Part shown: positions 1 through 55,520 of the stretch, one piece after another
How positions within the stretch are numbered: position 1 is the stretch's first letter
How the letters are laid out: every line of letters begins with the position of its first letter
From: Castor canadensis
Lineage: Eukaryota > Chordata > Mammalia > Rodentia > Castoridae
Reading direction: 5' to 3'
Assembly: GCF_047511655.1 (NCBI RefSeq)
Contig: NC_133397.1
Location: 48,188,001 to 48,252,000 of the forward strand
DNA: 64,000 bases
Position numbers and translations under genes: made by a program
The notes under the pieces: generated by a model
The model's database searches: none
The model's input: the letters and a program-made list of their open reading frames with translations, nothing else
Told to the model about the DNA's origin: nothing

Positions 1-835
1 ATCAAAAACATATCCCGGAAATGAATATTGCGTTCTTAATCCAGGGTACAAATGGTACCATAAAATTGTATTTATAATTTGGTGTGTAATACTTTTTTAG
101 AGAAAAAGGTCTCCAATTCATAAGCATCTGTGATCCATTTACAAAGACCTGGTAAGTCAATGGATTACCTTTCAGTTTTCCCCCACGGTACCGATCCATA
201 TCATTTAATATGAATAAACTTTAGTCATGACATATTTGAGATTCTAACTACTTGCCAGACTGACCCTATTTTTGTCCGTGGCTTTGCCACTAACAAAACT
301 CAATAGACAGAGACATAATTTTCCAAAAATTGGGGGGGGGGTGTGGACACACATATATTTATATAATCCACTTGTAGGTTTAAAATCAATTCGTAAGTCT
401 GAAAATGAAAATGCATCTATCCCTCTAATAGTTACTTTCTTGACAAACTTTTTTGGAGACAGATTTTAAAAACACAGTATAGTACCACGTATAGTTCAAG
501 ACAGTCATGACGGCATTGCTTACACACAGTAATAATACTTTATATTCCCAAAGTCTGTGGTGTGTTTTGATACCACGGTAGTATAGATTACAATTAGGAT
601 CTGAGCATTACTCATGGCTTCACTGTTTACTATTTCTGTGACCTTCATCAAATAAAGTAACCTCCCTGATCTTTTTTCTTCACTGGAAAAGGGGAAAATG
701 CTATCTACATCAGGATTATAAGATTATTATGAATATAATTCTCTTACTGAAGTTATGTGTGCCAAGAGGCATATGTTAACTCACAACTATTATATGAGGT
801 AGTATACTCATTTAAAAGATGAGATTTAAGCAAAC

Positions 836-936
836 ATGATGGCACACCACAGCTCAGGCTGTGGGTGGGAGGATTGCAAGTTCAAGGCCAGTCTGAGCTA
901 AATGGCAAGACCCTCAACTCAAAAAACAAAACAAAA
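836..936 (+). mobile_element. B1-like SINE
   Basis: It has degraded B1/7SL-type sequence (GGATTGCAAGTTCAAGGCCA) and a short A-rich tail. Confidence 0.7.
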
Positions 937-1350
937 GATAAGGCTCAGAGAAAATGCTCAAAATCATGTAGCTAGAAATTGAATGCAAAAACTTAAAACT
1001 GTCCAAGTTTAAACTTCCATGTTTGCTGACATTCTTTCCTACAGCATTATATCTATTATAAGCCCATTCCTATGTGATTTCCAAAGATTCTTCTTTGGTA
1101 TGGTTTCCTGCTCCTATCACTCTGCGAAATTTAACTCATTCACTCTCTATTCTTGCACCTGAGCTGTAGCTCCTTTTAAGGACAGAAGGAATGTTGCAAA
1201 CTTATGATGTCATTTAAATACAGCACTCAAAAATTGTAGAAACCTCTTTCTCTTGTATATACTCACTAGAGTATTCCTCACAATGCTCAGGTTGAACAGC
1301 CAACATCCTAAATTTTATTGGACTATTATGACAATTAAGAGAGAGATACA

Positions 1351-1441
1351 GGTCTCAATGTGTAGCTCAGTGGTAGAGCACATGCCTAGCATTTGTGAGG
1401 CCCCAGGCTGATCCCCAGCACTGCAAAAACGAAAAGCAAAA
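1351..1441 (+). mobile_element. ID-like tRNA-derived SINE
   Basis: It has the diagnostic box sequence GTAGCTCAGTGGTAGAGCAC and ends in an A-rich tail. Confidence 0.8.
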
Positions 1442-1654
1442 TAGATACAATAAGATATTATTTTTATCCCAACTACGTTCTTATAATCCAGAATATTTGC
1501 AATCTTAATCTTGCAAGATGTAAAAGAGCCATTTACTGTCTAGGCCTCACTTAATGAAACTCTGTTCTCTGTTACTTTAAAGACATGTTTTCATGATTGA
1601 CTAGTCCTTCCAATTGCTTAACCTTCCACTATATTTTTATTTAAAAATGTGTTT

Positions 1655-1882
1655 TGGTGAGGCTGGGGTTTGAACTAAGGGTTTTGTGCTTGCAAAGCAG
1701 GCACTCTACTGCTTGAACCACAATTCCAATTGAGCCACAATTCCAGTCAATTTTGCTCTGGTTATTTTATAGATGGGATCTCACAAACCATTTGCCCAAT
1801 GCTGGCCTTGAATCATGATCCTCCTGATCCCAGCCTCCAAAGTAGTTAAGATTATAGACGTGAGCCATCAGGGTCTAGCCTT
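1655..1882 (-). mobile_element. B1-ID dimeric SINE
   Basis: The inverted ID-like half (GGGGTTTGAACTAAGGGTTT) is followed by an inverted B1-like half (GCTGGCCTTGAATCATGATC). Together they make the dimer common in this window. Confidence 0.8.
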
Positions 1883-3577
1883 TATCCTTCCACTTTCTTG
1901 GATCTTTCTTCTTCCTGATTACCAAGGCCTAACCTATTAGCACTCTGTCAGTTTATACCCTCAAAATTCACCTCAAATCCATCTACCTCTTTCAACATCT
2001 CCATCCTCCTAATCCAATCTTTTGACTGGACTATGCAGCAATCTCTTAACTAGTCTCCCACTTACCGCTTCTCTCCAATTCCTTAGACTGGTATTATCAT
2101 GTCATTCCTCTGCTAAAAACTCTTCAAAAATCCAAACTGGAGATAGGTAACAGCCCATAAGCAACACTCAATCAGGTGTTACTGAGATGAATGAATAAAT
2201 GTAGACAGTTCCAAAGGAATGTCTTAAGCTCTGTTCTTTTCTTAATTTATATCTACTTCATAGGTGGTCCCCTCTTGAAGCTAAAAGTTCTTTTGATAAT
2301 TCCCTGTACTCTCAGGTGTTCACTGTAAGATTTTTCCATTTATTACCACTTCAAGGCCTAAATGGGAAAAGAAAAAAAGGAGCACGGAACAGTAAATAGT
2401 ATGCTACCATTACGCCAATAAAAGGAAGAATATATATATGATCCTGTGCATTTGTTTACATACGCATACCTCTAGGAAGATATGTAAGAAACTGGTATTG
2501 AGGGTGACAAGGGAAACAATGGATAGTTGGGGTGGGAAACAGACAATACTTTTTGATTTTTTAACCATGCTAACGTATTACATATTCAAAAGTAGTTTAA
2601 TACAAAAGCCTCAATCCAAAAGATTAACCTAAATCTGCTCAACTTCCAACTTGAAGTGGGAACTTTTCCTGGATCCAAAGACTGAAAAACACTACCAGTG
2701 ACTTTTGATTCCTTCTCTTTTATATTTATTCATTCAGCCAATCTTCCAGCACTTTCTTGAAAATACACTGGAGCTCTATTCCTTCTTTTCTAGTCAAGCT
2801 ACTACCTTTTATTTCTTATATCTCAATTATTATAAAAGGTCTTGCTAGCCAAAGCTCTTCTATTCTGCCCTGCCCCCCTCATTTATCATTCATAACAATG
2901 TCATACTGGTTTCCTGAACACAGTATCAGTATCATTTTAGGTCCCTAGAAGAACAAAATTTGCCATTTTGTTTAGCAAATTAAGCTCTCAAATAAGAAAC
3001 TTCTATTACAAATACATTTAATATGTTTTGTAGCAGGTGTACTATTTTCTTCCCTAGCACAGTTCCTTCAGCAACCATCATTGCCAAGACTGAAGTTTTT
3101 CTTAATAGTTATAATTCATAGCAACCTCTCCCATCTCTAATTTTCTACTGCCCACGGCTGTGGAATGCAAGTTTACCATTTATTCTGTGTTGGCATATAT
3201 CTGCTATACAATCCCAGTCAAGAATTTAACCTTTCCATACCTTAATTGCATCTCTGTGAAATGTTTTCATGGGTTAAAAAATTTTATTAGCTATTTTATT
3301 ATCATTCTGTAATTGTTTCACATGTTGTATCTTGTCTCCTAATAAAACTGAGGTGAGGGACTTCTCTCTTAACTCAGTTAACATACAAAAGTGCTAAATA
3401 TAATAAGTATACACCCCTATGACTCTTTTTGATTTAGTCAAGATCCTTGGAATTGACTGTAAATAACTTAAAAAACTTGACACACATCATCAGGCACTTT
3501 ATTTTATACTGTATTATAATCATTCTTTCCTCTTTCCAATGTGTTTGCTTAAATATCTAACAAGTTTACTGGGATAG

Positions 3578-3665
3578 GGCTAGAGGTCTGGCTTAAGTGG
3601 TAGAGCACTTGCCTAACAAGTCCAAGGCACTGACTTCAAACCTCAGGTACCACTAAAAAAAAAAA
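3578..3665 (+). mobile_element. ID-like SINE
   Basis: GGCTTAAGTGGTAGAGCACT box region with an A11 tail. Confidence 0.8.
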
Positions 3666-4368
3666 GTTTACTGGGAAAGTACATACCCTTCCCATTAATG
3701 TCTTCAGTACTATGCACAGTAGGGAAGAAAACACTGAATCAAGACAACCTCCTGATATTTAGTCATTTTACATTCAACTCGACTCTATCTAATTTAAGTC
3801 CACAATTCAGTACTTTGCTGGGAAAAAAAAGATGTATTCAAAGCATACAATTTAGTAATTGGCTTATTTTAGTATTGTAATATCAAGAATATGAAATTTT
3901 TCTTCAAGTTTATTCAATGTATTTTAATACAACAAAATATCCTACATATATCTCATTCACTCATTCATCAAGTTTTTAATTAAAAACCCATTAATGAACA
4001 AAATACTTCATGTAAATTTTGGAGAAATTTTCTAGACTAATTTATTAAAACCCTCAAATGTTGACATTAAAAAATAATTCTGATAAACATAAAAAATAAT
4101 ATTCAGAAACTGTGTAACATGGTAAAAAGTGCAAACTGAGTAAGATTTTGGTGAAAATATAAAAATTGCACCTGTATATTACAAAGACACTAAACTTAAC
4201 ACCTAACTGGTTCTCTAATTTCTGTTAAGAAAACTGCATTCATTTTAAGTGAAATTAAAGGAAATAAAATAGGTGACTCCACACAAATTTTTCATTCCTG
4301 TATCTAAAGCTTTCTATACTTTTCTCATTACCAGTGAATTTTCTTAAGAAACTTAATGTTTAGTGAGA

Positions 4369-4685
4369 CTGGGTGTGGTGGATCAAGTCTGTATTCCTAG
4401 CTACTTGGAAGGTGGAGATTGGGAGGATGAAGACTTGAGGCCAGCATGAGCCCAGATTGGGCAAAATGTATGTGAAACTCAATCTCAACCAATGGCTGGG
4501 CCTACTGTTGAGCCCCTGTCACTAACTAAGGTGGAAGCATAAATAGGAGAGCAGTCCAGCCCAGGCATAAAAGCAAGACACCATCTCAAGAATAACCAAC
4601 AGAAAAGGGCTCCAGTGTAGTTCAAGTGGTAGAGTGCCTATTTAGCAAGCATGAAGCCTTAAGTTCAACTCTCCCCAAAACACTT
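4369..4685 (+). mobile_element. Long composite B1-ID SINE
   Basis: A B1-like head is followed by a middle segment of about 100 bp and then an ID-like end. It is longer than the usual dimer in this window. Confidence 0.75.
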
Positions 4686-6714
4686 CAATGTTTAGTATCT
4701 CAATTTTAAAAACTGTAAAAAAAAAAAAAAGCCTAATATTATTTAAACATGACAATTTAGAGAAAACATCTCCAAATAGCATAAATTAAAAAAATACAGT
4801 ATAGTTTTCTCTAGTGTTTTATGGATATTTAATGTATATAAAAATGAAATTTATCTCTGCTTTCCTAAGAGAGTAACATTAGTGTTCAGAGAACCTTTGT
4901 ATATCTTTAACTTATGTTGGGAAACTGTTTTCTAAATAAACCTTTGCAATAATGTGGTCTTTTCAATAGTAACAGCTAAGAGATCATATATACAACCTGA
5001 GAAAAATCCATATTATAACTAAATTTGTATAGAACTGCCTATGACTTAAGTAACATTTAAGAACAAATTTCCTGATAATTTTACACTTGTGCAGATATAA
5101 GAAAAAAATGATGACAAGATATTACTATTTTTCCACAAAGAAAAAATCAAAAATGGCTAGCTAATAAAGTTCAGTGCAAAGAAAGTAACCATTTGTCTGG
5201 ATGACTTAAATTGTCTTAAATGTCCTCCCTAAAACGTTAAAGGTAGGGGAAACATCTTCAGGTATTCAATTCAAGACAAATGTTTAATCTGCAACTTCAT
5301 CAGAAAAGATACAAACATTTTCTAAACAGAGGAAAAATAATTGAATATCAAAATTTTAAAAACATTTGGAAGAGCTGTTTAAGACTACATTGCATGCATA
5401 AAATAGTTATTTAACAGGGAAGCTTTTACTATTAACAGACTGTGAACATTAATTTTATTCCTTCGACTGTGAAGTATTTGTTTCCGGGCATTCAAATTTT
5501 CATAGCCCTTGAAGAAAGTAGGCTTGATACTGCAAATATCATCCCAAAATGATTTTTCTTTTCCTTCAAAAACTCTGCCATATTATATTGACTTTACATA
5601 AGACACACACACACAAACACACACACACAAAACAGAAATAACCCAAATGTCTAATAGATGTATATATCAGAATACAACATAGTGTTAAAAAAAAAAACAA
5701 AACAAACTAGATCTACATTGTTGACATCAATGAATCTTCAAATAAAGTAGTGAAAAATGCAAGTTTCAGAATACAGGTAAGAGTACGATAATCAACTGTG
5801 TAAAGTTTTAAAAACACACAAAAAACTACACTTTATGGATACATACATGTGCATATAGGTATAAAAGCATGTACAAAAATACACATCAATTTCAGAATAT
5901 GACCTACGGGAAGTATAGAGAGTGGACAGAATGGGACTGATACAAAGCAGGCATTAAATCTATTTTCAATATTACATAAGGATTTGAAACAAATACTGTA
6001 TAATGTTAACATTGTTAAATCTAGTGGTGTTACAGGCACCAATTAGATTATTCATACTTTTCAATTTTGATAAATTTCATTATAAAAATGAAAACATTCA
6101 CAGAATAAAAAAAGATTGAATCACTGCTACCATTTTCAAACTAATTAAGCATGCTAAAATAAAAGATTTTCTTTCCCAAAATGACACAATAAATATTAAC
6201 AGAAAACGTTACATAATTGGTAATGTACATGTCTGTATATATTAAAAATATACACACAACAATCAAAGAACAGGACCTAAATACTTCTACTTCAAACTCT
6301 TTTACTTGAGTCAAAGAATCTAATTTCACACCACAAACAGGTTTTCCTTGCTTTAAAAACTATCCTTTGGATTTTTTAAAATGCCATTTCCTTCAAATGT
6401 GACTCCAAATAAAAGGCTTAGCATACAGTATATAGAAGAGATCTGTCTTATTTTAATTAAATAAGACTAACAAATACATTGTATTCTTATATAAGCGAAT
6501 GGTGGTTCAATTCAAATTAAAAAATCCACTACTGATACAAAAACCCTTCATTTTTCAGTCTCAAACTTTTAACCTGGAAGAGAAATACCCATTGTCTCTA
6601 AATTTGTTTACCAAACTTTTTTTTCTTGTGAGGAAAGCATTTCCATCTTTGTCAGATTAATACTTCCTGGATCACAGATGAAGTCTTTCAAATTAAAGAT
6701 AAACAACTACTTGC

Positions 6715-8560
<1,846 letters not shown>

Positions 8561-9436
8561 GCGTTTCCGGAGCCGGATTGCTCTCGCTCTCGCGAGGAGG
8601 GTACGCGACTGAGGTGGAAGGGCGAGTGGGACGTCCTTCTTCTTCGGCCCCGCCTCCGAGTGTGATCTCGGCTGGGCGGGAGGTTCTCGCGAGCTCTCCC
8701 GCTTCGCCTCAATCGGCCTTTCTGCGGAGGGCGGCCAGGGTGGAGCTGCGAGTCGGCGATGGCAGGATCGCTGTTGACACCTTCGCGAGTGACGAGCGCT
8801 GGACCTGGCTCAGAGGGAGAAGCAAACCCACCTGGGCAGTACAAGTCTTCGAACAGAACTAACCCGGAGCAACGAGCAAGGAAATGTGCTCGCGTTCCTT
8901 CATGGAGAACACCGTTAGCCTGAGAGAGTAAGTTTAACTGTGAAGAGAGAACGTTGAGCCGAACCGAATCCCTCTAAAATTCGTTATAGAATCGGTTACA
9001 GCTGAGCTTCTATCCGCGGCCTGAACGTCCTACGAAAGTGTGCTGACGATTTCCTGTTTCCCGCCAGAGTGTGTTGCCGTTGGCTCTAGTAGCTGGCCAC
9101 AGAAAGCAGTTTCCAATCACGAAAACCCGGTGCCGGAAGAGACACCTGCAGGTAAGGGGAGGCAAGGGCGAGCTACCTTCCTAACCGCCGGAGGATGCCT
9201 CAGTTCCTCTGGTGGGCGTTTCCTGACTTTCCTGCCGTGCGCATTGAGTAAGTGAAGGCAGAATTCCGTCACACGTGGCGCCGTGGATACAAGTCACCGC
9301 CAGGCCGTCGTGGCAGATCGTGCACTTCAGTCCCGTTATTCGTCTGGAATGACAGCCCTTCGGCTCGTTGAGCTGCTGGTTTTCTACACACAACCCGTCA
9401 ACCCAGGTGGAAACGCGAGGCACACGTGTTGACTCT

Positions 9437-9460
9437 GCGGTGCATCTTGGGACTTGTAGT
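9437..9460 (-). promoter_or_regulatory. ZNF143/THAP11 (SBS-type) binding motif
   Basis: The minus strand reads ACTACAAGTCCCAAGATGCA followed by CCGC. This closely matches the long ZNF143/THAP11 element (ACTACAANTCCCAGAATGCA). Such elements are nearly always in active promoters, here about 1.3 kb upstream of the PPP4R3B ATG. Confidence 0.65.
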
Positions 9461-11017
9461 CATCAGGTATCAGTGGGCCGGTTAAAACGTGCTTGGGTTT
9501 TGATCACATTAGTCGTGTGTGAAGACTCTTCGCCAGTACACTAAAGGGCAGTACAATGGCTTACATGGAGCAGGTGCATGAGAAAAAAAAAATTCAAAAC
9601 TGGATTCATGTTTTTTTTTAAATAAGGGACCTCAGGAAATATATTTGAATTGTGATAATATTCACAACCTTAAGTGCCTGATAATGGGTAATGATGTGGA
9701 CAAGGTGTATTTTTAACCCAGAGAAAATATCTCTGTCTTGGAGAGATATTTCTCTGGAGGGAAAGTTTTGCATACACAACTCTTGAGCCTAAGTGCATGT
9801 CAGACTCCCCAGGCTGTCTGCACTCTCTGGATATCCAGTGGGTTACTCCTCAGACAGACTTTGGGAAGACAGATTGCTTTAAATATTACTTCATCAAAAG
9901 TCATTATTCCTCGACTTCTTTGTAGGACGCTCACCTCAATATTAACTTCATACTCATATTTTAACAAGTGGAGACATCTTTCTCTTCCAAGCTATTTTGC
10001 CTCTCTAAATTTCCCACTCATGTTATAGATCCTATTCTCCTCACAATCCTCAGGCTAAAAATTATCAGCCTACTGCTTCTCTCTCTTCCACATTTATCCA
10101 TACCCTCTTCTATCTATTATCTTGCCATAATTGCTCTTCAATATCTTGTTACCCATTCGGTCTGCCTTTTCTAAATAGTTTATTATCTAGAATAGGCTCC
10201 TGGTTATTCTCTGACTAGTTTCTTAGATCAGTTTAAGGTTACCATATTTAGCAAATAAAAATGTAAGACAGTTAAATTTGAACTTATGATAAATCAAAGA
10301 GTGATTTTAAATGTTTATTCCAAATATTGCATGGGATATACTTACACTGAGCAACATTTATTTCTCTGAAATTCCAGTTAAATTTGGCATGCTGTCATTT
10401 TGTCTGGTGATCTTAGTCAGGTTTAACCCCTTTCTCCAGGTGAACCTATCATTGTTTTCCTCCAGGAGAACTCAACCTCAGGGAAGGGTATTCTACAGGA
10501 CAGCCATCTTTTGCCCCACGCTGAGGAAATAAGTTTAGAGAGAAGTATAAAGAAGTTCTTTGAAAAGAAGCACAAAGAGAGGCCATGAGACTTCACAAGC
10601 AAGAGAGGGAGAACTAAGTATTTGATGACTTCTAAGACCTGGTTCCAGTCTAGCAAAGGGGGTGTGGCTTGGGTATGAGATAAAATCACAGTCCTGTGTT
10701 ATATTTCCCCCTTTGCTTTAGCTTACCTTAGGATAGGTAGGCAATAAGTTTTTAAAGCAAATTCTCTTAACCATTTGTACTTTCTACCTACCACTTTAGT
10801 CTCAACTCTCATGAGCCCAGAATTTTGCAGAAGCCTGTTAGGTTTGTCATATGATCCCAGGTTCTACTCCTTCCTTGGAAGTAACCAAACTGATTAAATG
10901 CCTGTTTAAATGCTTTGAAAATATTACTTTTTACTGGCTATCTCCTCTTGTTTTACATTAAGTTTAAGGACTAAAAGACCAGTAGACTATGTGAAATTGA
11001 TTTATAAAATGAAAAGG

Positions 11018-11822
11018 CTGGCCTGTCAACCTCGCTACTCAGGAGGCAGAGATCAGTTGGATCTCAGTTTGGAGCCAGCCTGGGAAAACAGTTCTCGAGA
11101 CCCTATCTTGAAAATACTACCACAGATATCTATACACAATAGAATTTTATGCAGCCATGAAGAAGAACAAAATGTTATCATTTGCTGGTAAATGGATGGA
11201 ATTGGAGAACATCATTTTGAGTGAGGTTAGCCTGGCCCAAAAGACCAAAAATCATATGTTCTCCCTCATATGTGGACATTAGATCAAGGGCAAACACAAG
11301 GGGATTGAACTTTGACCACAGATAAAAGTGAGAGCACACAAAGGAGATATGAGGATAGGTAAGACACCTAAAAAATTAGTTAGCATGTGTTGCCCTCAAC
11401 ACAGAGAAACTAAAGCAGATACTTTAAAAGCAACTGAGGCCAATAGGAGAAGGGGACCAGGAGCTAGAGAAAAGGTTAGATCAAAAAGAATCTAGAAGGT
11501 AACACACATGCACAGGAAATTAATGTGAGTCAACTCCCTGTATAGCTATCCTTATCTCAACTAGCAAAAACCCTGTTCCTTCATATTATTGCTTATACTC
11601 TCTTCAACAAAATTAGAGATAAGGGCAAAATAGTTTCTGCCCGGTATTGAGGGGGTGGGGGGGACAGGGAGTGAGTGGGGGCAGGGGGAAGAAATGACCC
11701 AAGCATTGTATGCACATATGAATAATAAAAAAATTAAAAAAAAAATACTACCACAGGAAGGGCTGGTGGAGTGGCTTAAGGTGTAGGCCCTGAGTTCAAG
11801 TCCCAGTACCACAAAAAAAACC
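11018..11822 (+). mobile_element. B1-ID SINE split by an L1 3' fragment
   Basis: The B1-like half (11018-11125) and ID-like half (11757-11822) are separated by a 616-bp L1 insertion. Exact copies of AAAATACTACCACAG flank the L1. Confidence 0.88.
11126..11741 (+). mobile_element. 5'-truncated LINE-1 (3' end)
   Basis: It begins in the end of ORF2 (TTTTATGCAGCCATGAAGAA) and runs through the 3' UTR, the G-rich tract and an A-rich tail. The target-site duplication is at 11111-11125 and 11742-11756. It is closely similar to the 3' end of the full-length L1 at 33619. Confidence 0.92.
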
Positions 11823-12309
11823 ACCCCAAAACATATAATACCAAATTAACATTTGGATCTCTATTCAGATGTGATTTTAAATCTCAGAGAAGCCATTCTG
11901 GATCATTTCATCTAAAATAATAACTTACCACCACTTCCTCTATCAGGTGTTTTTCTTTAAAGCATCTACCACTACTTTACATGTTCTATATACTGTCAGT
12001 TTTTATCCACTAGAAACTTGAGATTGAAACTTGCTGTTTTGCTTACTGACATATCCCCTGCACACATTATAGAGCCTGGCACATAATTAAGTGTTGAAAA
12101 AATGAGTGCTCTGTTTGGCTGAGCTGAACTGGGAAAGATGCCAATATTCATATTTCCATCTTAGATTGAGGAATTTAAAATATTTGGAAGACAAAAAAAG
12201 TTGATTGTATAAAAACTATAATGTTAAAAGTAATTTATGGGATGTGTGTGTCAAAGATCACAAAGGAAAAATCCTTCTAAACTTATACTGAGCTAACTAT
12301 CAAAAACAG

Positions 12310-12410
12310 GCACACAGGTAGCTCAAGTGGTAAGAGCAACTGCCTAGAAAGCCCCCAGGCCCTGAGTTAAACCCCAATGCCTCCAAAAAAAAAAAAAAAA
12401 AAAAAAAAAG
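12310..12410 (+). mobile_element. ID-like SINE
   Basis: GTAGCTCAAGTGGTAAGAGC box region with an A tail of more than 20. Confidence 0.75.
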
Positions 12411-12844
12411 TCCCACCAAAAATAGGCACTCAATTTGATTAGAGACATTATATACTAATGTATGATAACTCTCATAGAAAAGCTTCATTGGAAAATAGGG
12501 AAAACTATCAAGATTTGAATGAAGATATAAACAAAAAAAAGTTCAGACATAAACTGTAGGCTTTTGTTTAAGTGGAAATGGGGATCCTTTTAGGTTTGTA
12601 GTTAGCAAGTGATATGTTTATTCTGTGGTACTATAGGTCTGTAGAATTTAAGAACTGGCTTCATTTTTCCAAATTACTAGCAGTTAGCTCCTTTGAAAAA
12701 GAAAAAAACTTAAGAAAAACAGAAGCTATAATTTTGAAATTCCACCCCTAACAACTGTATCTTAAACTGAGAATTATGTCTTAAAAGTAAAATAACTAAT
12801 AACTAAGTAAATTTATTAAATATAGAAAGCAAATTTAATGTTTC

Positions 12845-12872
12845 ATTAGATAGTGTATGAACACTATCTAAT
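12845..12872. repeat. Perfect 12-bp inverted repeat, 4-nt loop
   Basis: The arms are ATTAGATAGTGT (12845-12856) and ACACTATCTAAT (12861-12872) around ATGA. It would form a hairpin in single-stranded DNA or RNA. Confidence 0.9.
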
Positions 12873-13373
12873 CTGCTATTTTATATAGATATTTATTGGT
12901 TTAAATACACATATCTTAAAAATCTGTGGTTTGGCTAGATAAATTTTTAATATTTTATGAATTAGTCCTGAATCATGAACTTATACATACTTTAAAATCA
13001 GATTTATGGAAGGATGACACTTTTTAAATTATGTACCACTTTTTTTGTGGAATTATATTTTAAATGATGAGAATGAATACCTTGACAGATACTACTAATA
13101 CATCAATAATTATACATGACAATTTCAAACATCTATGTAACTGAAAATCATGATTCCTCTAGCTCTTATACCAAGAAATCCATACATTGGCAATATACAC
13201 ACTCAGAACATGATTTATTCCTACTTGATGGATAGATTTTGTTTTTTGTACACATTTAGGTAATTTAAAAAAATGTACTGCCTCATTCTAGTGATAATTC
13301 CATTTTTGTAAGATTATTACACTGTTATGGTTTTTTGACCAAGTTGAAAGTTACCATACTGTTCACAAATAAG

Positions 13374-13872
13374 TCAGATTAGCTCTCTCAACTCATTGTA
13401 TCTGGCTGTTACTCTGAAGAAATAGGCCCCACTTTGAAGATGGTCAAATTCTAGTTTGTGAAATAGTTGTAGGCAAAGTTGTTGGGAAAAGAGGTGAGCC
13501 ATAAAATGACTACGGGAAAAGTGGTCATTATTATGTATAAAGAAGAAAAGAGATATATAAGAAAAAAAAAGATTATATAGCATACGCAATCTATTGTTTC
13601 TCTTCAGATATTTCAGAATTACAGAACCAAAGGGTACTCTTAAAATATATAATCAGCTTACTTTTAATAATAAATATTTATTGATTTATAATCTAAATAT
13701 GAATAAGCAAATATTGGTTATTTTTGAAATACAAAATGGCACATGTAAATGAACATTTTAATACCAATAATTAGATCATATGTATACTATATATAAACCT
13801 ATACATTAGAGAATACTACTAAAAGTTTGGTCTATAGACTATCACCCTACAAGTATCTTAAAAAAAAAAAAG
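13374..13872 (-). other. PNPT1: Putative PNPT1 3' UTR
   Basis: This AT-rich sequence follows the PNPT1 stop. An AATAAA-type signal on the minus strand (TTTATT at 13677-13682) lies about 190 nt past the stop. A second one is at 12892-12897. The true 3' end cannot be fixed from sequence and may extend beyond the range given. Confidence 0.5.
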
Positions 13873-55340
<41,468 letters not shown>

Positions 55341-55520
55341 GACACCCGGCACGTGCTCAGCCCGGGCTGTGCTCTGATTGGCTCAATCCGTACACCCGTG
55401 GGCGGAGCCTATTGCAGTTTCGTTTTCGCGGGGCCTGGGATGAGAGTCCTAAGAAGGCTGGAGAGGGTCAAACCTCTCCAAATGCGGTCACGCTGTACCC
55501 CTTCCGCCACCTTAAAAAAA
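55341..55520 (-). promoter_or_regulatory. PNPT1: PNPT1 promoter and 5' leader
   Basis: This CpG-rich, TATA-less region lies just upstream of the PNPT1 ATG. It holds an E-box (CACGTG, 55350-55355), a CCAAT box on the minus strand (55377-55381), a GC box (GGGCGG, 55400-55405) and an ISRE (55416-55427). The wider CpG-rich patch covers about 54750-55520. The transcription start site is not known from sequence. Confidence 0.8.
55416..55427 (-). promoter_or_regulatory. Interferon-stimulated response element
   Basis: The minus strand reads GAAAACGAAACT, an exact match to the ISRE consensus GAAANNGAAACT. It lies 76-87 nt upstream of the PNPT1 ATG. Human PNPT1 (old-35) is known to be induced by type I interferon through ISGF3, so this site very likely has that role here. 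Confidence 0.85.

Larger units (their letters stand above)
1..6714 (-). other. PPP4R3B intron 2 (partial)
   Basis: AT-rich intronic sequence with no exon I could recognise. SINEs lie at about 836-936 (+), 1351-1441 (+), 1655-1882 (-), 3578-3665 (+) and 4369-4685 (+). A short AC-rich tract is at 5602-5630. A 65-codon open frame on the minus strand (2-199) has no family I recognise and no clear splice sites. Confidence 0.7.
9481..13373. other. Intergenic sequence between PPP4R3B and PNPT1
   Basis: No gene was seen. It contains a SINE split by an L1 fragment (11018-11822), an ID-like SINE (12310-12410) and a perfect 12-bp inverted repeat (12845-12872). The rest is unremarkable AT-rich DNA, part of which could be distal PNPT1 3' UTR. 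Confidence 0.7.

Noticed and set aside
2..199. 65-codon open frame on the minus strand
   Set aside because: I recognise no family, it has no clear splice sites, and PPP4R3B exon 3 should read DTLIVW, which it does not.
1351..1441. tRNA gene
   Set aside because: The box-A-like sequence is part of an ID-type SINE with an A-rich tail, repeated throughout the window; no cloverleaf is preserved.
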